Part shown: positions 35,179 through 45,056 of the stretch, piece by piece | How the letters are laid out: each line of letters begins with the position of its first letter | Position numbering within the stretch: position 1 is the first letter of the stretch | Source: Alphaproteobacteria bacterium | GTDB lineage: Bacteria > Pseudomonadota > Alphaproteobacteria > Micropepsales > Micropepsaceae | Direction: 5' to 3' | DNA: 64,000 nucleotides | NCBI GenBank assembly: GCA_021325375.1 | Contig: JAJPHG010000035.1 | Location: forward strand, 62,001 to 126,000 | Made by a program: the position numbers and the translations under genes | Notes under the pieces: generated by a model | What the model saw: the letters and a program-made list of their open reading frames with translations, nothing else | The model's database searches: none | Told to the model about the DNA's origin: nothing

Positions 35179-36198
35179 ATGTCCGCGACCGGAATTCCGA
35201 CGCTTGCGCCCATCGCGGGCGAGGTGGTGCCGCCCGGCGAGGCGGATGCGATCAATGTCATCACCGGCATCATCGAGACCCAGATCCGCGACTCGGCCAA
35301 GACCGGGATCGCGCGGCGCGACGCGCATGCCAAGGCCGACGGGCTGGTGCGAGCCGAGTTCCGCGTGGCTGACGATCTGCCGCCTCACCTGCGCGTCGGC
35401 ATCTTCGCCGAGCCGCGCAGCTACGACGCCTGGATCCGCTTCTCCAACAGCGCCGGCACGCCGCAGCCCGACGGCAGGCTCGACGGCCGCGGCATGGCGA
35501 TCAAGCTGATGGGCGTGGCGGCGAGCCCGTCGACGACGCAGGACTTCATCCTTATCAACAATCCCGTCTTCATGGTGCGCAACGCGATCGACTACATCGA
35601 CCTGCAGACCAAGGGCCTGTTCTATTTCTTCTTCCCGAGCGTCAATCCGCTGCGCTGGCGGCTGCACGAGCTTTTCGTCACCGTCGCGATCTTCACCAAC
35701 AAGGCGCGCAACCCGTTCAACATCCGCTATTGGAGCATGACGCCCTACCGCTTCGGCGGCGAGACGGCGTGCAAGTTCTCGGCGCGGCCGACAGGTGCGC
35801 TCTCGCCCTTCGAGCAGACGCAGACGGAGAACTTCCTGCGCGACAACATGGTCTCGCAGCTCGACAAGGGTCCGGCCGTATTCGACTTCATGGTTCAGCT
35901 CCGCGGCGACCCGGCCGTGATGCCGGTCGAGGACCCGACCGTCGAATGGAGCGAGGCCGCCTCGCCCTTCGTGCCCGTCGCCCGGATCACGATCCCGGTG
36001 CAGGTCTTCGCCACGCCCGAGCAGGACACGTTCTGCGAGAACCTCTCCAACACGCCCTGGCACTGCGTCGACGAGCACCGCCCGCTCGGCGGCATCAACC
36101 GCGTGCGCCGCGTCGTCTATACGCACATCTCGGCGCTGCGCCACGCGCTGAACCGCGCGCCGAGCGGCGAGCCCAAGGATTTCAGCCTGACGCTTTGA
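35179..36198 (+). CDS. Catalase-fold protein (y4iL-like family)
   Basis: 339 residues, much shorter than true catalases (about 480). Catalase-like features are RRDAHAKADGLVRAEF, corresponding to the distal-His strand, IRFSNSAGTPQPDGRLDGRGMAIKLMG, and RVRRVVYTHISALRH near the end, corresponding to the proximal-Tyr helix. Family relatives such as Rhizobium y4iL are annotated as catalase-like but mostly untested; peroxidase or allene-oxide-type chemistry is possible. No signal peptide. It lies 69 bases after the SGNH-like gene on the same strand. Confidence 0.8.
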   Translation: MSATGIPTLAPIAGEVVPPGEADAINVITGIIETQIRDSAKTGIARRDAHAKADGLVRAEFRVADDLPPHLRVGIFAEPRSYDAWIRFSNSAGTPQPDGRLDGRGMAIKLMGVAASPSTTQDFILINNPVFMVRNAIDYIDLQTKGLFYFFFPSVNPLRWRLHELFVTVAIFTNKARNPFNIRYWSMTPYRFGGETACKFSARPTGALSPFEQTQTENFLRDNMVSQLDKGPAVFDFMVQLRGDPAVMPVEDPTVEWSEAASPFVPVARITIPVQVFATPEQDTFCENLSNTPWHCVDEHRPLGGINRVRRVVYTHISALRHALNRAPSGEPKDFSLTL

Positions 36199-36253
36199 CG
36201 CCATCTTCCGGACAAAACCTGGCGCCATGCTCCCCCGTCGCAGGGGACGTCTC

Positions 36254-37252
36254 ATGAAACCAAGTCTCGCCTGGATCGCGGGAACGGCCGTGGCGCTGTC
36301 GACCGTGGCCGTCGGGTCGTTGTTGCTGCTCGGCGGCGGGACCGCGCTGTCGGTCCGCTTCGGCGGTTCGGTTTGGATTCCCGTCCATGCGGACGATTCC
36401 TGGCTGCCGAAGCCGGTCGCGATGGCGCTCGCGCCCCATCCGCCGATCCCCAAAGCCGGACAGGTTCACTGGCGGACGCTGGCCCCCGGATTCGAAGCGG
36501 GCGATCTGCCCGTCGCCGCCAATGGGGTCGCAGTCGACCGCATCCTTCTGGCGCGGATCGATCCCGCCCGGTTCCGCTTCGCCGTCCGCAACGCGCCGCG
36601 CGGCGACAAGGAGCTCGCGGACTGGATGGCGGAGCGTTGCCCGGTGCTGGCCGTCAACGGCAGCTACTACGCGCCCGACGGCAAGCCCGCGACGCCTGTG
36701 GTGAGCGACGGCAGACCGCTCGGCCCGCAGCAATACGACGCGACACAGGGCGCGTTCGTCGCGGGGAGCGGAACCGCGAACCTCCAAGATCTTCGCCATC
36801 GGGATTGGCGCGCGCTCTTCAAGAATGCCGACGCGGCGATGATCTCCTATCCGCTGCTGCTTACCGAAGACGGCACGAGCCGCGCGCCGGCCGGAACGGG
36901 CTGGCTCGCCAATCGCAGCTTCTTGGGCCAGGACCGCCGGGGCCGGATGCTTATCGGCACGACCGAAGGCGCATATTTCACCCTCGACCGGCTGGCGGCG
37001 TTCTTGAAGGCCGCGCCGCTCGACCTGAAGCTGGCGCTCAATCTCGACGGCGGGCCCGTCGCCTGCCAGGGAATTTCGCTCGGCGGCTTCGAGCGGCGCC
37101 AATGCGGCAAGTGGGAGATCCAGGTGAAGGACGGCCACGCGAAGCTGATTCCGACCTCGCAGCTCCTGCCCGTGCATTTCGGCACGCCCGCGATGCCGAT
37201 GGCGCTCCTGGTCTACGACAAGCGCGACAAGCCCTGCGCATCATCCTTGTGA
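36254..37252 (+). CDS. Phosphodiester glycosidase (NAGPA) family protein
   Basis: 332 residues. An N-terminal signal-anchor (about 5-35, ending in a Leu/Gly-rich stretch) is followed by a NAGPA-like domain: VDRILLARIDPARFRFAVRN, VLAVNGSYYAPDGKPATPVVSDG, DAAMISYPLLL, GRMLIGTTEGAYFTLDRLAAFL and ALNLDGGPVACQGI. Bacterial relatives act on cell-surface or exported sugar phosphodiesters; substrate here unknown. AGGGGA 8 bases before ATG 36254 sets the start. The last gene before the long nrdJ leader; three plus-strand genes (34438, 35179, 36254) follow each other with short gaps. Confidence 0.85.
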   Translation: MKPSLAWIAGTAVALSTVAVGSLLLLGGGTALSVRFGGSVWIPVHADDSWLPKPVAMALAPHPPIPKAGQVHWRTLAPGFEAGDLPVAANGVAVDRILLARIDPARFRFAVRNAPRGDKELADWMAERCPVLAVNGSYYAPDGKPATPVVSDGRPLGPQQYDATQGAFVAGSGTANLQDLRHRDWRALFKNADAAMISYPLLLTEDGTSRAPAGTGWLANRSFLGQDRRGRMLIGTTEGAYFTLDRLAAFLKAAPLDLKLALNLDGGPVACQGISLGGFERRQCGKWEIQVKDGHAKLIPTSQLLPVHFGTPAMPMALLVYDKRDKPCASSL

Positions 37253-37628
37253 GCCGAATGGGAGTCGCAAACGATCCACAATCGTCCCCCAATAATTTTC
37301 CGCCTGTGGGTGTCATGGGTGTGAAAAAATTTTCGGCGCGTTTCTGAAACCCCGCTTGACTCGCGGGTTTTTAAACTTCCGTTAAGCCACAAGATCTTGT
37401 AGGTAATATTTCATTAACCACTTTGGCCTTGCGAAGGCCAAGAACCTAAGTCCATACTTTGCGCCTGTCGCCGAGCGCGACACCAAATCTGGGCGGACCT
37501 GGAGCAACCGGCCGCCGGAGACTTTGCCGCTTTGGCACCGTCCCGGCGATAGGAAAACTGTCCCCTGAGCGGTGTCGCGAGCGGTCGCGGGAGGGATCAA
37601 CGCTCGAAAGGTTTGGGGGCAGATAGAT
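37253..37628 (+). promoter_or_regulatory. nrdJ leader and promoter region
   Basis: 376 gene-free bases before nrdJ. They contain TTGACT (37356-37361), a TAATAT (37404-37409) that could be a -10 box, the NrdR-like palindrome between them, and a perfect hairpin TTGGCCTT-GCG-AAGGCCAA (37423-37441). The transcript would have a leader of about 200 bases. No cobalamin-riboswitch B12 box (GCCACTG) was found despite the B12-dependent enzyme downstream. Confidence 0.55.
37387..37402. promoter_or_regulatory. Probable NrdR box upstream of nrdJ
   Basis: CCACAAGATCTTGTAG contains the perfect 12-bp palindrome ACAAGATCTTGT and matches about 12 of 16 positions of the NrdR consensus (aCaCwAtATaTwGtgt). NrdR is the general repressor of ribonucleotide reductase genes when ATP/dATP is high. 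The site sits just upstream of a TAATAT -10-like sequence. Only one clear box was found, whereas pairs are usual. Confidence 0.65.
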
Positions 37629-40600
37629 ATGCGTATTCGGCGTCAGTTCACGGTGGAAGGTCGCGATGCTTACGAGGGCGTCGCATTCCGCAATGCGTCC
37701 AGCGAGATCAAGAATCCCGACGGTTCCGTCGTCTTCCGCCAGACCGACATCGAAGTCCCCGAGGAATGGAGCCAGGTCGCCTGCGACGTGCTGGCCCAGA
37801 AATATTTCCGCAAGGCGGGCATCCCCACCGCCCTGCGCCAGATCGCCGAGGAAGGCGTTCCCGAATTCCTGTGGCGCCGCGAGGCCGACAGCGCCGAGAC
37901 GACCGGCGAACATTCCGCCAAGCAGGTCTTCGACCGCCTGGCCGGCACCTGGGCCTATTGGGGCTGGAAGGGCGGCTATTTCGACGGCGAGAACGACGCC
38001 CGCGCCTTCTATGACGAGATGTGCCACATGCTGGCCACGCAGAAGGCCGCGCCCAACTCGCCGCAATGGTTCAACACCGGCCTGCACTGGGCCTACGGCA
38101 TCGACGGCCCGAGCCAGGGCCACTTCTACGTCGACCACAAGACCGGAAGGCTGACCAAGTCGCAGTCCTCCTACGAGCACCCGCAGCCGCATGCCAGCTT
38201 CATCCAGGGCGTCAAGGACGACCTGGTGAACGAAGGCGGCATCATGGACCTTTGGACGCGGGAAGCGCGCCTCTTCAAATACGGCTCGGGCACGGGCACG
38301 AATTTCTCCCACTTGCGCGGCGAGAACGAGAAGCTGTCGGGCGGCGGCAAGTCGTCCGGCCTGATGAGTTTCTTGAAGATCGGCGACCGGGCTGCGGGCG
38401 CGATCAAGTCGGGCGGCACGACGCGCCGGGCCGCCAAGATGGTCATCGTCGACGTCGACCATCCCGACATCGAGGACTTCATCGACTGGAAGGTGATCGA
38501 GGAGCAGAAGGTCGCCGCCATGGTCGCGGGCTCCAAGCTCGCCGAGAAGCATCTCAAGCTCGTCATGAAGGCCTGCATCAACTGCGACGGCTCGGGCGAC
38601 GACTGCTTCGATCCGAAGAAGAACCCGGCGCTGCGCCGCGAGGTCAAGGCCGCGCGCAAATCGATGATCCCCGACAACTACATCGAGCGGGTGATCAATT
38701 TCGCCAAGCAGGGCTTCAAGGATATCGACTTCAAGGTCTACGACACGGATTGGGATTCGGAAGCCTATCTGACCGTCTCCGGCCAGAACTCGAACAATTC
38801 GGTGCGCGTCACCGACGAGTTCCTGCGCGCCGTGATCGAGGACTCCGACTGGAACCTCACCTATCGCGGCTCGAAGAAGCCGGCCAAGACGATGAAGGCG
38901 CGCGAGCTGTGGGAGAAGATCTCCCACGCCGCCTGGTCCTGCGCCGATCCCGGCATCCAGTTCCACACCACGGTCAACGACTGGCACACCTGCCCGGCCG
39001 GCGGTGAGATCCGCGCCTCCAACCCGTGCTCGGAATACATGTTCCTGGACGACACGGCCTGCAACCTCGCCTCGCTGAACCTGATGCAGTTCCGCAAGGG
39101 CGAAGGCGTGAAGGTCTTTGACGTTGCTGCGTTCGAGCATGCGGTGCGGCTGTGGACCGTCGTGCTCGAGATCTCCGTGCTGATGGCGCAGTTCCCGAGC
39201 CGCGAGATTGCGCAGCTCTCTTACGACTACCGCACGCTGGGTCTGGGCTTCGCCAATATCGGCGGCCTCTTGATGGCCGCGGGCATCCCCTACGATTCGC
39301 GCGAAGGCCGCGCCATCGCGGGCGCGATCAGCGCGGTGATGACGGGCGTCTCCTACGCGACCTCGGCCGAGATGGCCGGCGAGCTCGGGCCGTTCCCCGA
39401 ATACGGCGCCAACAAGGAGGCGATGCTGCGGGTGATACGCAACCATCGCCGCGCGGCCCATGGCGAACGCCAAGGCTACGAGAAGCTCGCGACCAATCCG
39501 GTGCCGCTCGACCTCGAAGCGGTGAAGCAGGCGGAGCTCGCCACGGCCGCCAAGCGCGCCTGGGACGGCGCGCTGTCGATGGGCCAGGATTTCGGCTACC
39601 GCAACGCGCAGGCCACCGTGATCGCGCCGACCGGCACGATCGGCCTGGTGATGGATTGCGACACGACGGGCGTCGAGCCCGATTTCGCGCTGGTGAAATT
39701 CAAGAAGCTCGCGGGCGGCGGCTATTTCAAGATCATCAACCGCTGCGTCCCCGAGGCCCTCACGACGCTCGGCTACAATCCGCAGCAGATCGACGACATC
39801 GTGGCCTACGCCGTCGGCCACGGCACGCTGGAGACGATGAAGAGCGGCGTGACGCATGAGGCGCTGCGCGCGAAAGGCTTCGGCGACGAGCAGATGAGTG
39901 CCGTGGAAGGCGCGCTGGAAGCCGCGTTCGACATCCGCTTCGTGTTCAACAAATGGACGTTGGGCGCGGAGTTCTGCGCCGAGGTCCTCAAGCTCGACCC
40001 GGCCGCGCTGGAGCAGCCCGATTTCGACCTGCTCAAGACGCTCGGCTTCTCGCGCGCCGACATCGACGCCGCGAACCTGCATGTCTGCGGGGCGATGACG
40101 CTCGAAGGCGCGCCGCACCTGAAGGACGAGCATCTGCCCGTCTTCGACTGCGCCAATCCGTGCGGCCGCATCGGCAAGCGCGCGCTCTCGGTCGACAGCC
40201 ACATCCACATGATGGCGGCGGTGCAGCCCTTCATCTCGGGCGCGATCTCCAAGACCATCAACATGCCCAACAGCGCCACCGTGAAGGAATGCGGCGAAAG
40301 CTACATGCTGTCGTGGAAGCTGGCGCTGAAGGCCAACGCGCTCTACCGCGACGGCTCCAAGCTCAGCCAGCCGCTCGCGAGCCAAATCCTCCAGATCGAC
40401 GACGAGGACGAGATCGAAGAGGCGCTGCCGATGGCCGCGCGCACCACCGTCGTCACCGAGCGCATCGTCGAGAAGGTCGTCGAGCGCATCCGCGCCGAGG
40501 GCCGCGAGAAGCTGCCGCAGCGCCGCAAGGGCTATACGCAAAAGGCCATCGTCGGCGGCCACAAGGTCTATCTGCGCACCGGCGAGTATGAGGACGGCCG

Positions 40601-41372
40601 GCTGGGCGAGATCTTCATCGACATGCACAAGGACGGCGCCGCGTTCCGCTCGCTGATGGACGGGTTCGCGATCGCGATCTCGGTCGGCCTGCAATACGGC
40701 GTGCCGCTGGAGGAGTTCGTCGAGGCCTTCACCTTCACCAAGTTCGAGCCCGCCGGCATGGTGATGGGCAACGACTCGATCAAGAACGCGACCAGCGTGC
40801 TCGACTACATCTTCCGCGAGCTGGCGGTGTCCTATCTCGACCGCTACGACCTCGCCCATGTGCCGCCGGGCGATCCCGATATCGGCAACGGCATCGACGA
40901 CGGCAGCCATGACGACCGCGACCGCGAGGTCGTGCGCGCCGTCAAGAGCGTGGCGTCGACCGGCTTCGTGCGCGGCCAGATCCACCGCACCATCGCGGTG
41001 GTGCGCGGCGGCGCGGCGCCCAAGATGATGGAGGAGCCGCACCCCCATCATCACGACGAGGTCGAGGAGTTGCTGGTGCAGGCCGAGGTCGCGGCCGTCG
41101 ACCTCTCCGAGATCCGCAGCTCGGTGCTCGAAGCCGCCGGCAATCCCGTCGGCGATCTGATGGCCGCCGTCGGCAGCGCGATGGTCCAACGCACCGAAGC
41201 CGCGGCCGAAAAATCCGGCAAGGCCCGCGACACCCAGGCCCGCCGTGCCGCCGAAGCGCGCATGAAAGGCTACGAAGGCGACGCCTGCGGCTCATGCGGC
41301 AACTTCACGCTCGTGCGCAACGGCACCTGCATGAAGTGCAACACCTGCGGCAGCACGAGCGGGTGCAGCTGA
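37629..41372 (+). CDS. nrdJ: Vitamin B12-dependent (class II) ribonucleoside-diphosphate reductase
   Basis: 1,247 residues. Reduces ribonucleotides using adenosylcobalamin, needing neither oxygen nor a beta subunit. Seen: N-terminal [21 protein letters not shown], the [14 protein letters not shown] segment, active-site block [61 protein letters not shown], and a C-terminal zinc-ribbon/thiol tail ([23 protein letters not shown]). The ATG at 37629 follows a GGGGGC ribosome site; the open frame extends upstream without conserved sequence. No class I genes are present here. A NrdR-like box lies about 230 bases upstream. The stop overlaps the next small gene's ATG. Confidence 0.97.
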   Translation: MRIRRQFTVEGRDAYEGVAFRNASSEIKNPDGSVVFRQTDIEVPEEWSQVACDVLAQKYFRKAGIPTALRQIAEEGVPEFLWRREADSAETTGEHSAKQVFDRLAGTWAYWGWKGGYFDGENDARAFYDEMCHMLATQKAAPNSPQWFNTGLHWAYGIDGPSQGHFYVDHKTGRLTKSQSSYEHPQPHASFIQGVKDDLVNEGGIMDLWTREARLFKYGSGTGTNFSHLRGENEKLSGGGKSSGLMSFLKIGDRAAGAIKSGGTTRRAAKMVIVDVDHPDIEDFIDWKVIEEQKVAAMVAGSKLAEKHLKLVMKACINCDGSGDDCFDPKKNPALRREVKAARKSMIPDNYIERVINFAKQGFKDIDFKVYDTDWDSEAYLTVSGQNSNNSVRVTDEFLRAVIEDSDWNLTYRGSKKPAKTMKARELWEKISHAAWSCADPGIQFHTTVNDWHTCPAGGEIRASNPCSEYMFLDDTACNLASLNLMQFRKGEGVKVFDVAAFEHAVRLWTVVLEISVLMAQFPSREIAQLSYDYRTLGLGFANIGGLLMAAGIPYDSREGRAIAGAISAVMTGVSYATSAEMAGELGPFPEYGANKEAMLRVIRNHRRAAHGERQGYEKLATNPVPLDLEAVKQAELATAAKRAWDGALSMGQDFGYRNAQATVIAPTGTIGLVMDCDTTGVEPDFALVKFKKLAGGGYFKIINRCVPEALTTLGYNPQQIDDIVAYAVGHGTLETMKSGVTHEALRAKGFGDEQMSAVEGALEAAFDIRFVFNKWTLGAEFCAEVLKLDPAALEQPDFDLLKTLGFSRADIDAANLHVCGAMTLEGAPHLKDEHLPVFDCANPCGRIGKRALSVDSHIHMMAAVQPFISGAISKTINMPNSATVKECGESYMLSWKLALKANALYRDGSKLSQPLASQILQIDDEDEIEEALPMAARTTVVTERIVEKVVERIRAEGREKLPQRRKGYTQKAIVGGHKVYLRTGEYEDGRLGEIFIDMHKDGAAFRSLMDGFAIAISVGLQYGVPLEEFVEAFTFTKFEPAGMVMGNDSIKNATSVLDYIFRELAVSYLDRYDLAHVPPGDPDIGNGIDDGSHDDRDREVVRAVKSVASTGFVRGQIHRTIAVVRGGAAPKMMEEPHPHHHDEVEELLVQAEVAAVDLSEIRSSVLEAAGNPVGDLMAAVGSAMVQRTEAAAEKSGKARDTQARRAAEARMKGYEGDACGSCGNFTLVRNGTCMKCNTCGSTSGCS

Positions 41373-41662
41373 TGACCACGTTTCACTTGCGCGCGCTGGA
41401 ACAAACCCGTGCCAGCGCGCAATGGAAGCGCTCAATGATTGGCGCAATGGATTGCTGGGTAAGCGCTAAAATCGGCGAAGATGCGCGCGCGCTCGTGACC
41501 AGGGCGACTATCATTGCAGCGCGATCTCAAGTTGGCGACGCCTCACCTATCCAGCCCTGGATGCATGACTGCATGGCGAGTTGCGCGCCTGACGAAACGC
41601 GAGTTGTGCCTGAAGGGTTCGTCCTAACCACAGATGGTTCACTTCTGGCGATTGAAGACTGA
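41372..41662 (+). CDS. Hypothetical 96-residue protein coupled to nrdJ
   Basis: Not recognised. Its ATG overlaps the nrdJ stop (TGATGA), suggesting coupling. The product is soluble with three cysteines (MDCWVS, HDCMASC) and ends in a beta-like FVLTTDGSLLAIED. Base composition and codon choice (more AT-ending codons) differ visibly from nrdJ, so it may be a recent arrival or loosely constrained. No domain was identified. Confidence 0.5.
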   Translation: MTTFHLRALEQTRASAQWKRSMIGAMDCWVSAKIGEDARALVTRATIIAARSQVGDASPIQPWMHDCMASCAPDETRVVPEGFVLTTDGSLLAIED

Positions 41663-41697
41663 CGGGAACACGACTCAGCTTTACGCGTTGAAGGATC

Positions 41698-41883
41698 ATG
41701 GCCAGGCAGCTCGTTGAAGTGATCGACCGGCACGGGCATGTCGTGCACAGCTACACGGTGGAGCTGGAGGGCGCGGACTGCGTCGAGGCCGAATACGAAG
41801 AAGTCGCGCTGGTCTTCGCGGAGAACCACGGCGTGATCCCCAAGACCGAGCACATCCATCTGCGCGCCCGCTGCGTGAAGTAG
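41698..41883 (+). CDS. Hypothetical 61-residue protein
   Basis: Not recognised as a named family. A small acidic protein (MARQLVEVIDRHGHVVHSYTVELEGA...) with strong third-position GC bias like its neighbours, which supports coding. No signal or membrane segment. It lies 35 bases after the preceding small gene and may share the nrdJ transcript. Its end is 7 bases from the stop of the convergent DUF1203 gene. Confidence 0.6.
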   Translation: MARQLVEVIDRHGHVVHSYTVELEGADCVEAEYEEVALVFAENHGVIPKTEHIHLRARCVK

Positions 41884-41890
41884 CGGCGCC

Positions 41891-42358
41891 TCACGCCCTC
41901 TCGATCCTGCACGCGTAGCAGCCGCGCTTGGCGTTGTGGACGTGGATCGTGCTCACCTCGTCACAGGCGAACAGGCGCACGATGACAGGCTCGATCTCGT
42001 CGCCCGGCACGACTTCGGCATCGACCATGAAACCGGCCGCGTCGTAGGCGCGCAGCGAGAGCAGCCGGCCGCGCAGCACCGGCGGCACGATACCGGCGTC
42101 GTCGAACGGCGCGCCCGCCGCCTCGCGCACGAAGATCGGGCCCGAGGCGCGGTAGGGCGAGTGCGCGCCCTGGTGCTCGAAGGGGAGCAGGATCAGCCGC
42201 TCGCCCGGCTCGGCGTCCTGGAGGCTGACTCGGCAGGGATAGCCGGGCTTCTCGTCCGCCGTCACCCGGCGCATGCCGCGCGCGGCCAGCGCCGCATCGT
42301 CGAGGGCGAAAAGCGGCTCAAAAGGAGACAGCGGCAGGCCGAGCGCGCGAAAGGACAT
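41891..42358 (-). CDS. DUF1203 family protein
   Basis: 155 residues, the usual size. DUF1203 pattern: FRALGLPLSPFEPLFALDD near the start, PGYPCRVSLQDAEPGERLILLPFEHQ, GPIFVREA, and IHVHNAKRGCYACRIERA at the C-terminus with its Cys pair. Cytoplasmic, function unknown. ATG 42358 has GGAGG close upstream and begins at the conserved fold; a longer frame to 42409 adds an Arg-rich unconserved lead. It is divergent from the pentapeptide gene. Confidence 0.9.
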   Translation of the reverse strand: MSFRALGLPLSPFEPLFALDDAALAARGMRRVTADEKPGYPCRVSLQDAEPGERLILLPFEHQGAHSPYRASGPIFVREAAGAPFDDAGIVPPVLRGRLLSLRAYDAAGFMVDAEVVPGDEIEPVIVRLFACDEVSTIHVHNAKRGCYACRIERA

Positions 42359-42544
42359 GGGACACCTCCTGGTCGGGACGCCGTGTTGTGGACGGTCCGC
42401 AGGCCGCAATCGACCCGGTTCTTGCGCTGGATTCCTTGATTGCGCGCAATTTACGGGTCAAGCGAAGTACGCTTGCCCCCTATTGCGCTCTGGGCACAGG
42501 CTTTGCGACGTATCGGGCACGAGTTTCAAAACGGAACAGGCCCC

Positions 42545-42997
42545 ATGCTCCGCTTCGCCGTCCTTCTCGCTTCCGCCCTCGCCGCCCAGGCGGCCGCGGC
42601 CGGCCCCGTGGCGGATGCCGCGGCGGTGGCGCGCATCCATGGCGGGATCGTGGATTGCGTCGGCTGCAACCTCGCCGGCGCGGACCTGAAGAACACTTGC
42701 GTCAAGGCGCACGACCTCTCCGGTGCGGATTTCGATCGTGCCGACGCGACCTTGATGTGCATGTCCTATGCGAATTTCTCCAATGCCACGTTCCGCGGCA
42801 CGGATCTGTCCGGCGCCAACCTGGCGCATGCCCGTCTCGACGGCGCAGACCTGACCGCCGCGCGCATGACCATCACCTCGATCAAGGGAACCGATCTGAC
42901 CAAGGTCAAAGGCCTTACCCAGGCGCAGCTCGACGCCGCCTGCGGCGACGCAGACACCAAGGTGCCGCCCGGCCTGACCGTGAAGACCTGTTCCTGA
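42545..42997 (+). CDS. Secreted pentapeptide-repeat protein
   Basis: 150 residues. A signal peptide (MLRFAVLLASALAAQAAAA) is followed by pentapeptide repeats of the A(D/N)LxX type (NLAGADLKN, HDLSGADFDRADATL, ANFSNATFRGTDLSGANLAHARLDGADLTAARM), which fold as a right-handed beta-helix. Several cysteines (DCVGCN, TCVKA, MCMS, AACG, KTCS) suggest disulfides in the periplasm. Function unknown. A strong terminator starts 35 bases after the stop. Confidence 0.9.
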   Translation: MLRFAVLLASALAAQAAAAGPVADAAAVARIHGGIVDCVGCNLAGADLKNTCVKAHDLSGADFDRADATLMCMSYANFSNATFRGTDLSGANLAHARLDGADLTAARMTITSIKGTDLTKVKGLTQAQLDAACGDADTKVPPGLTVKTCS

Positions 42998-43032
42998 AAG
43001 TTTCGGCTAGCCTCCGAAAAGACGTAACTTGA

Positions 43033-43067
43033 CCCCGGCCGCGGATGTACCGGCCGGGGATTTTTTT
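43033..43067 (+). terminator. Bidirectional-type terminator between convergent genes
   Basis: Perfect CCCCGGCC/GGCCGGGG stem (43033-43040 with 43052-43059), 11-base loop, then A and seven Ts on the plus strand. It follows the pentapeptide gene and lies downstream of the minus-strand beta-propeller gene, although the T-run favours the plus direction. Confidence 0.92.
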
Positions 43068-43084
43068 GCCTGCCGTTCAGCGTC

Positions 43085-44959
43085 CTACCTGTCCGCCGGC
43101 CACATCGCCGCGTCCTTCTTGGCGTGCAGGACCATATCGGCCTCGAACACCCCGTTCTGGGCGAAGCGGCCCTGCAGGATCACGCCGTTGCCGAGATAGG
43201 GCTCGGCGTAGCGTTGCGTCTTGTCGGCACCGCTCGCGTCGACAACGATGATCGAGCCGTCGCGGCGCGCGACCGTGAGCTTGGTGCCGTCGATCGCGCG
43301 GATGATGCCGTAGATCTCGTGCGTGCCGGCCGGCAGCGCGACCTCGGACCGCGTGAACGACACCTCCTTCTGCACGGCAGGAGTACCGGACGACAGGCCG
43401 AAGATGTCGAGCGTCTTGAACGCCGCGACGTAGACCTTGCCGTTCGCCACCGTCGGCACGATGTTCGAATTGCCGCCCGTGTTCGGCCATTTGCCGGCAT
43501 GGCTCGACATCAGCGTGGCGCCGTGGCGCGCGTCGAAGCCGAAGAGCGAGATGTTGTGTTGCCCGGTGCCGTCGGGACGGCTCACCGCCCAGATCACCGC
43601 CGACATGTCGTCGTCGCCGTTCGACGAGATCGAGGTGAAGAAGCCGGGATCCTGCGCGCCGCCGACGCCGCCGGTCGATGCGACCTGGGTGAGCTTGGGG
43701 TGGGCGCCCGCCTTCACCTTCCAGACCTGCGCGTTGTCGCCGCCGCTGGTCACCACGCGGCCGGTGCCGTCGGCCGCCTGGTAATAGGACTGGCCGCACC
43801 AGCAGCTTCCGATGCCGAAGGTGCCGACATTGGCCATCGTGGTGGTGTTGAACATGTACATGTTGCCGTCCTTGCCGGCGGCGACCCCGAGCCCGAAGGT
43901 CTGGTTCGGCTGGCCGGGCAGGAGCATGTATCCACCCGAGCCGTAATCGACGTCGCCCTGCTCCAGCGACACCGCGTTCGACGGCGTGAAGATGTTGTCG
44001 ACCGTCGACAGGTCGCCCGACATGTGCACCGCGCTCTCGGCGATGTTCTTCACCGGATCGAGCGTCGTGCCGCTGTAATCGGAATTGCCGGTGACGAAAT
44101 AGATGTCGCCGGTCGACGGATCGGCCGCCAGCCCATAGCCCGACATCCACACCGAGGTGAGGAAGAAGTCGTCGGGCGAGGAGCTCAGCGTGTTGGTCAT
44201 CTCGTTATGCGCCAGCGGGGCAAGCGACGACTTGTCCCAGCCCAGCACCCAGCCGCGCGACTGGTCGGCCGCGATGTCGCAGAAGCTCGCGAAGCCGGCA
44301 TAGATGTTGTTGTTGGCCATCAGCAGCGCCGCGCGCTGGCGGCTGACGGCGGCGTTGAACCTGTACTTCGAATTGTTGTCGAGGCGGCTGGAGGCCGAGA
44401 CCTTCACCGGCGTCACCACGTCCTGCAGCGTCGAAAGATCGACGGCGTGGACCATGTATTGCTGCACCTGGTTCTTGTAGGTGTAGGCGATGAGATAGAG
44501 CGTGCCGGTCGAGGTGTCGATCACGGGCGTCGAGCCGATGCCGATATTGGCCGCGTTGTTGCTGCAGCCGCCGGGCAACGCCGATTCCGGCACGGGCGGC
44601 CCGAAATTCTTGGACAGCAGGATCGTGCCGTCATTGGCGTCGATGGCGTAGAGCGTGTTGTTCTCGGTCGCGACATAGACGACGTCGTGCGTGCCCTGGC
44701 CCTGGATCGCCTGACCCTGGACCACGAGCGGCTGGGCGTCGACCTGGTCGTCGAGGGCGACGGACGCCGTCATCTGGAAGGTCTGGCCGCCCGATCCGTT
44801 CTTGACGACCCGCGGCGTCAGCACCGTCTCGTTGCCGTTCCAGCCCGTGCGCAGCGTGTCATTGTGATAGGTCGTCACGTTCACCGCCAGCGCGGCGGAC
44901 GCGCTCAAAAGAGCGGCGCTTGCGAAAGCGACGGCATTCAAAAGACGGATTCGTGCCAC
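43085..44959 (-). CDS. Secreted PQQ-like (quinoprotein-type) beta-propeller protein
   Basis: 624 residues. The signal peptide LLNAVAFASAALLSASAALA is followed by a propeller with repeated VVYVATENNTLYAIDANDG-like blades (about 30-520). These include GSTPVIDTSTGTLYLIAYT, AADPSTGDIYFVTGNSDYSG and VVTSGGDNAQVWKV. A small C-terminal beta domain (about 540-624) carries GTHEIYGIIRAIDGTKLTVARRDGSIIVV. Paired cysteines (SCWCGQ; CSNN; SFCD) suggest disulfides. It may be a PQQ-free scaffold rather than a dehydrogenase, since no cytochrome or PQQ ligands could be assigned. Stands alone between a terminator and the gcv operon. Confidence 0.75.
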   Translation of the reverse strand: MARIRLLNAVAFASAALLSASAALAVNVTTYHNDTLRTGWNGNETVLTPRVVKNGSGGQTFQMTASVALDDQVDAQPLVVQGQAIQGQGTHDVVYVATENNTLYAIDANDGTILLSKNFGPPVPESALPGGCSNNAANIGIGSTPVIDTSTGTLYLIAYTYKNQVQQYMVHAVDLSTLQDVVTPVKVSASSRLDNNSKYRFNAAVSRQRAALLMANNNIYAGFASFCDIAADQSRGWVLGWDKSSLAPLAHNEMTNTLSSSPDDFFLTSVWMSGYGLAADPSTGDIYFVTGNSDYSGTTLDPVKNIAESAVHMSGDLSTVDNIFTPSNAVSLEQGDVDYGSGGYMLLPGQPNQTFGLGVAAGKDGNMYMFNTTTMANVGTFGIGSCWCGQSYYQAADGTGRVVTSGGDNAQVWKVKAGAHPKLTQVASTGGVGGAQDPGFFTSISSNGDDDMSAVIWAVSRPDGTGQHNISLFGFDARHGATLMSSHAGKWPNTGGNSNIVPTVANGKVYVAAFKTLDIFGLSSGTPAVQKEVSFTRSEVALPAGTHEIYGIIRAIDGTKLTVARRDGSIIVVDASGADKTQRYAEPYLGNGVILQGRFAQNGVFEADMVLHAKKDAAMWPADR

Positions 44960-45056
44960 GGCGTCCTCCCTGTGGGGCTGGACGAGAGCATGTTTCTTCT
45001 TTCGCGCGAAGTCCAGAAGGCGGGCGCGGCTTTACGGCGTTACGCTTTCCAAACCG

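Noticed and set aside
37253..37628. Cobalamin riboswitch upstream of nrdJ
   Set aside because: No B12 box (GCCACTG) or expected paired elements; an NrdR-like palindrome explains regulation better.
37446..41189. 1,247-codon minus-strand frame
   Set aside because: Exact antisense shadow of nrdJ; the sense strand is unmistakably class II ribonucleotide reductase.
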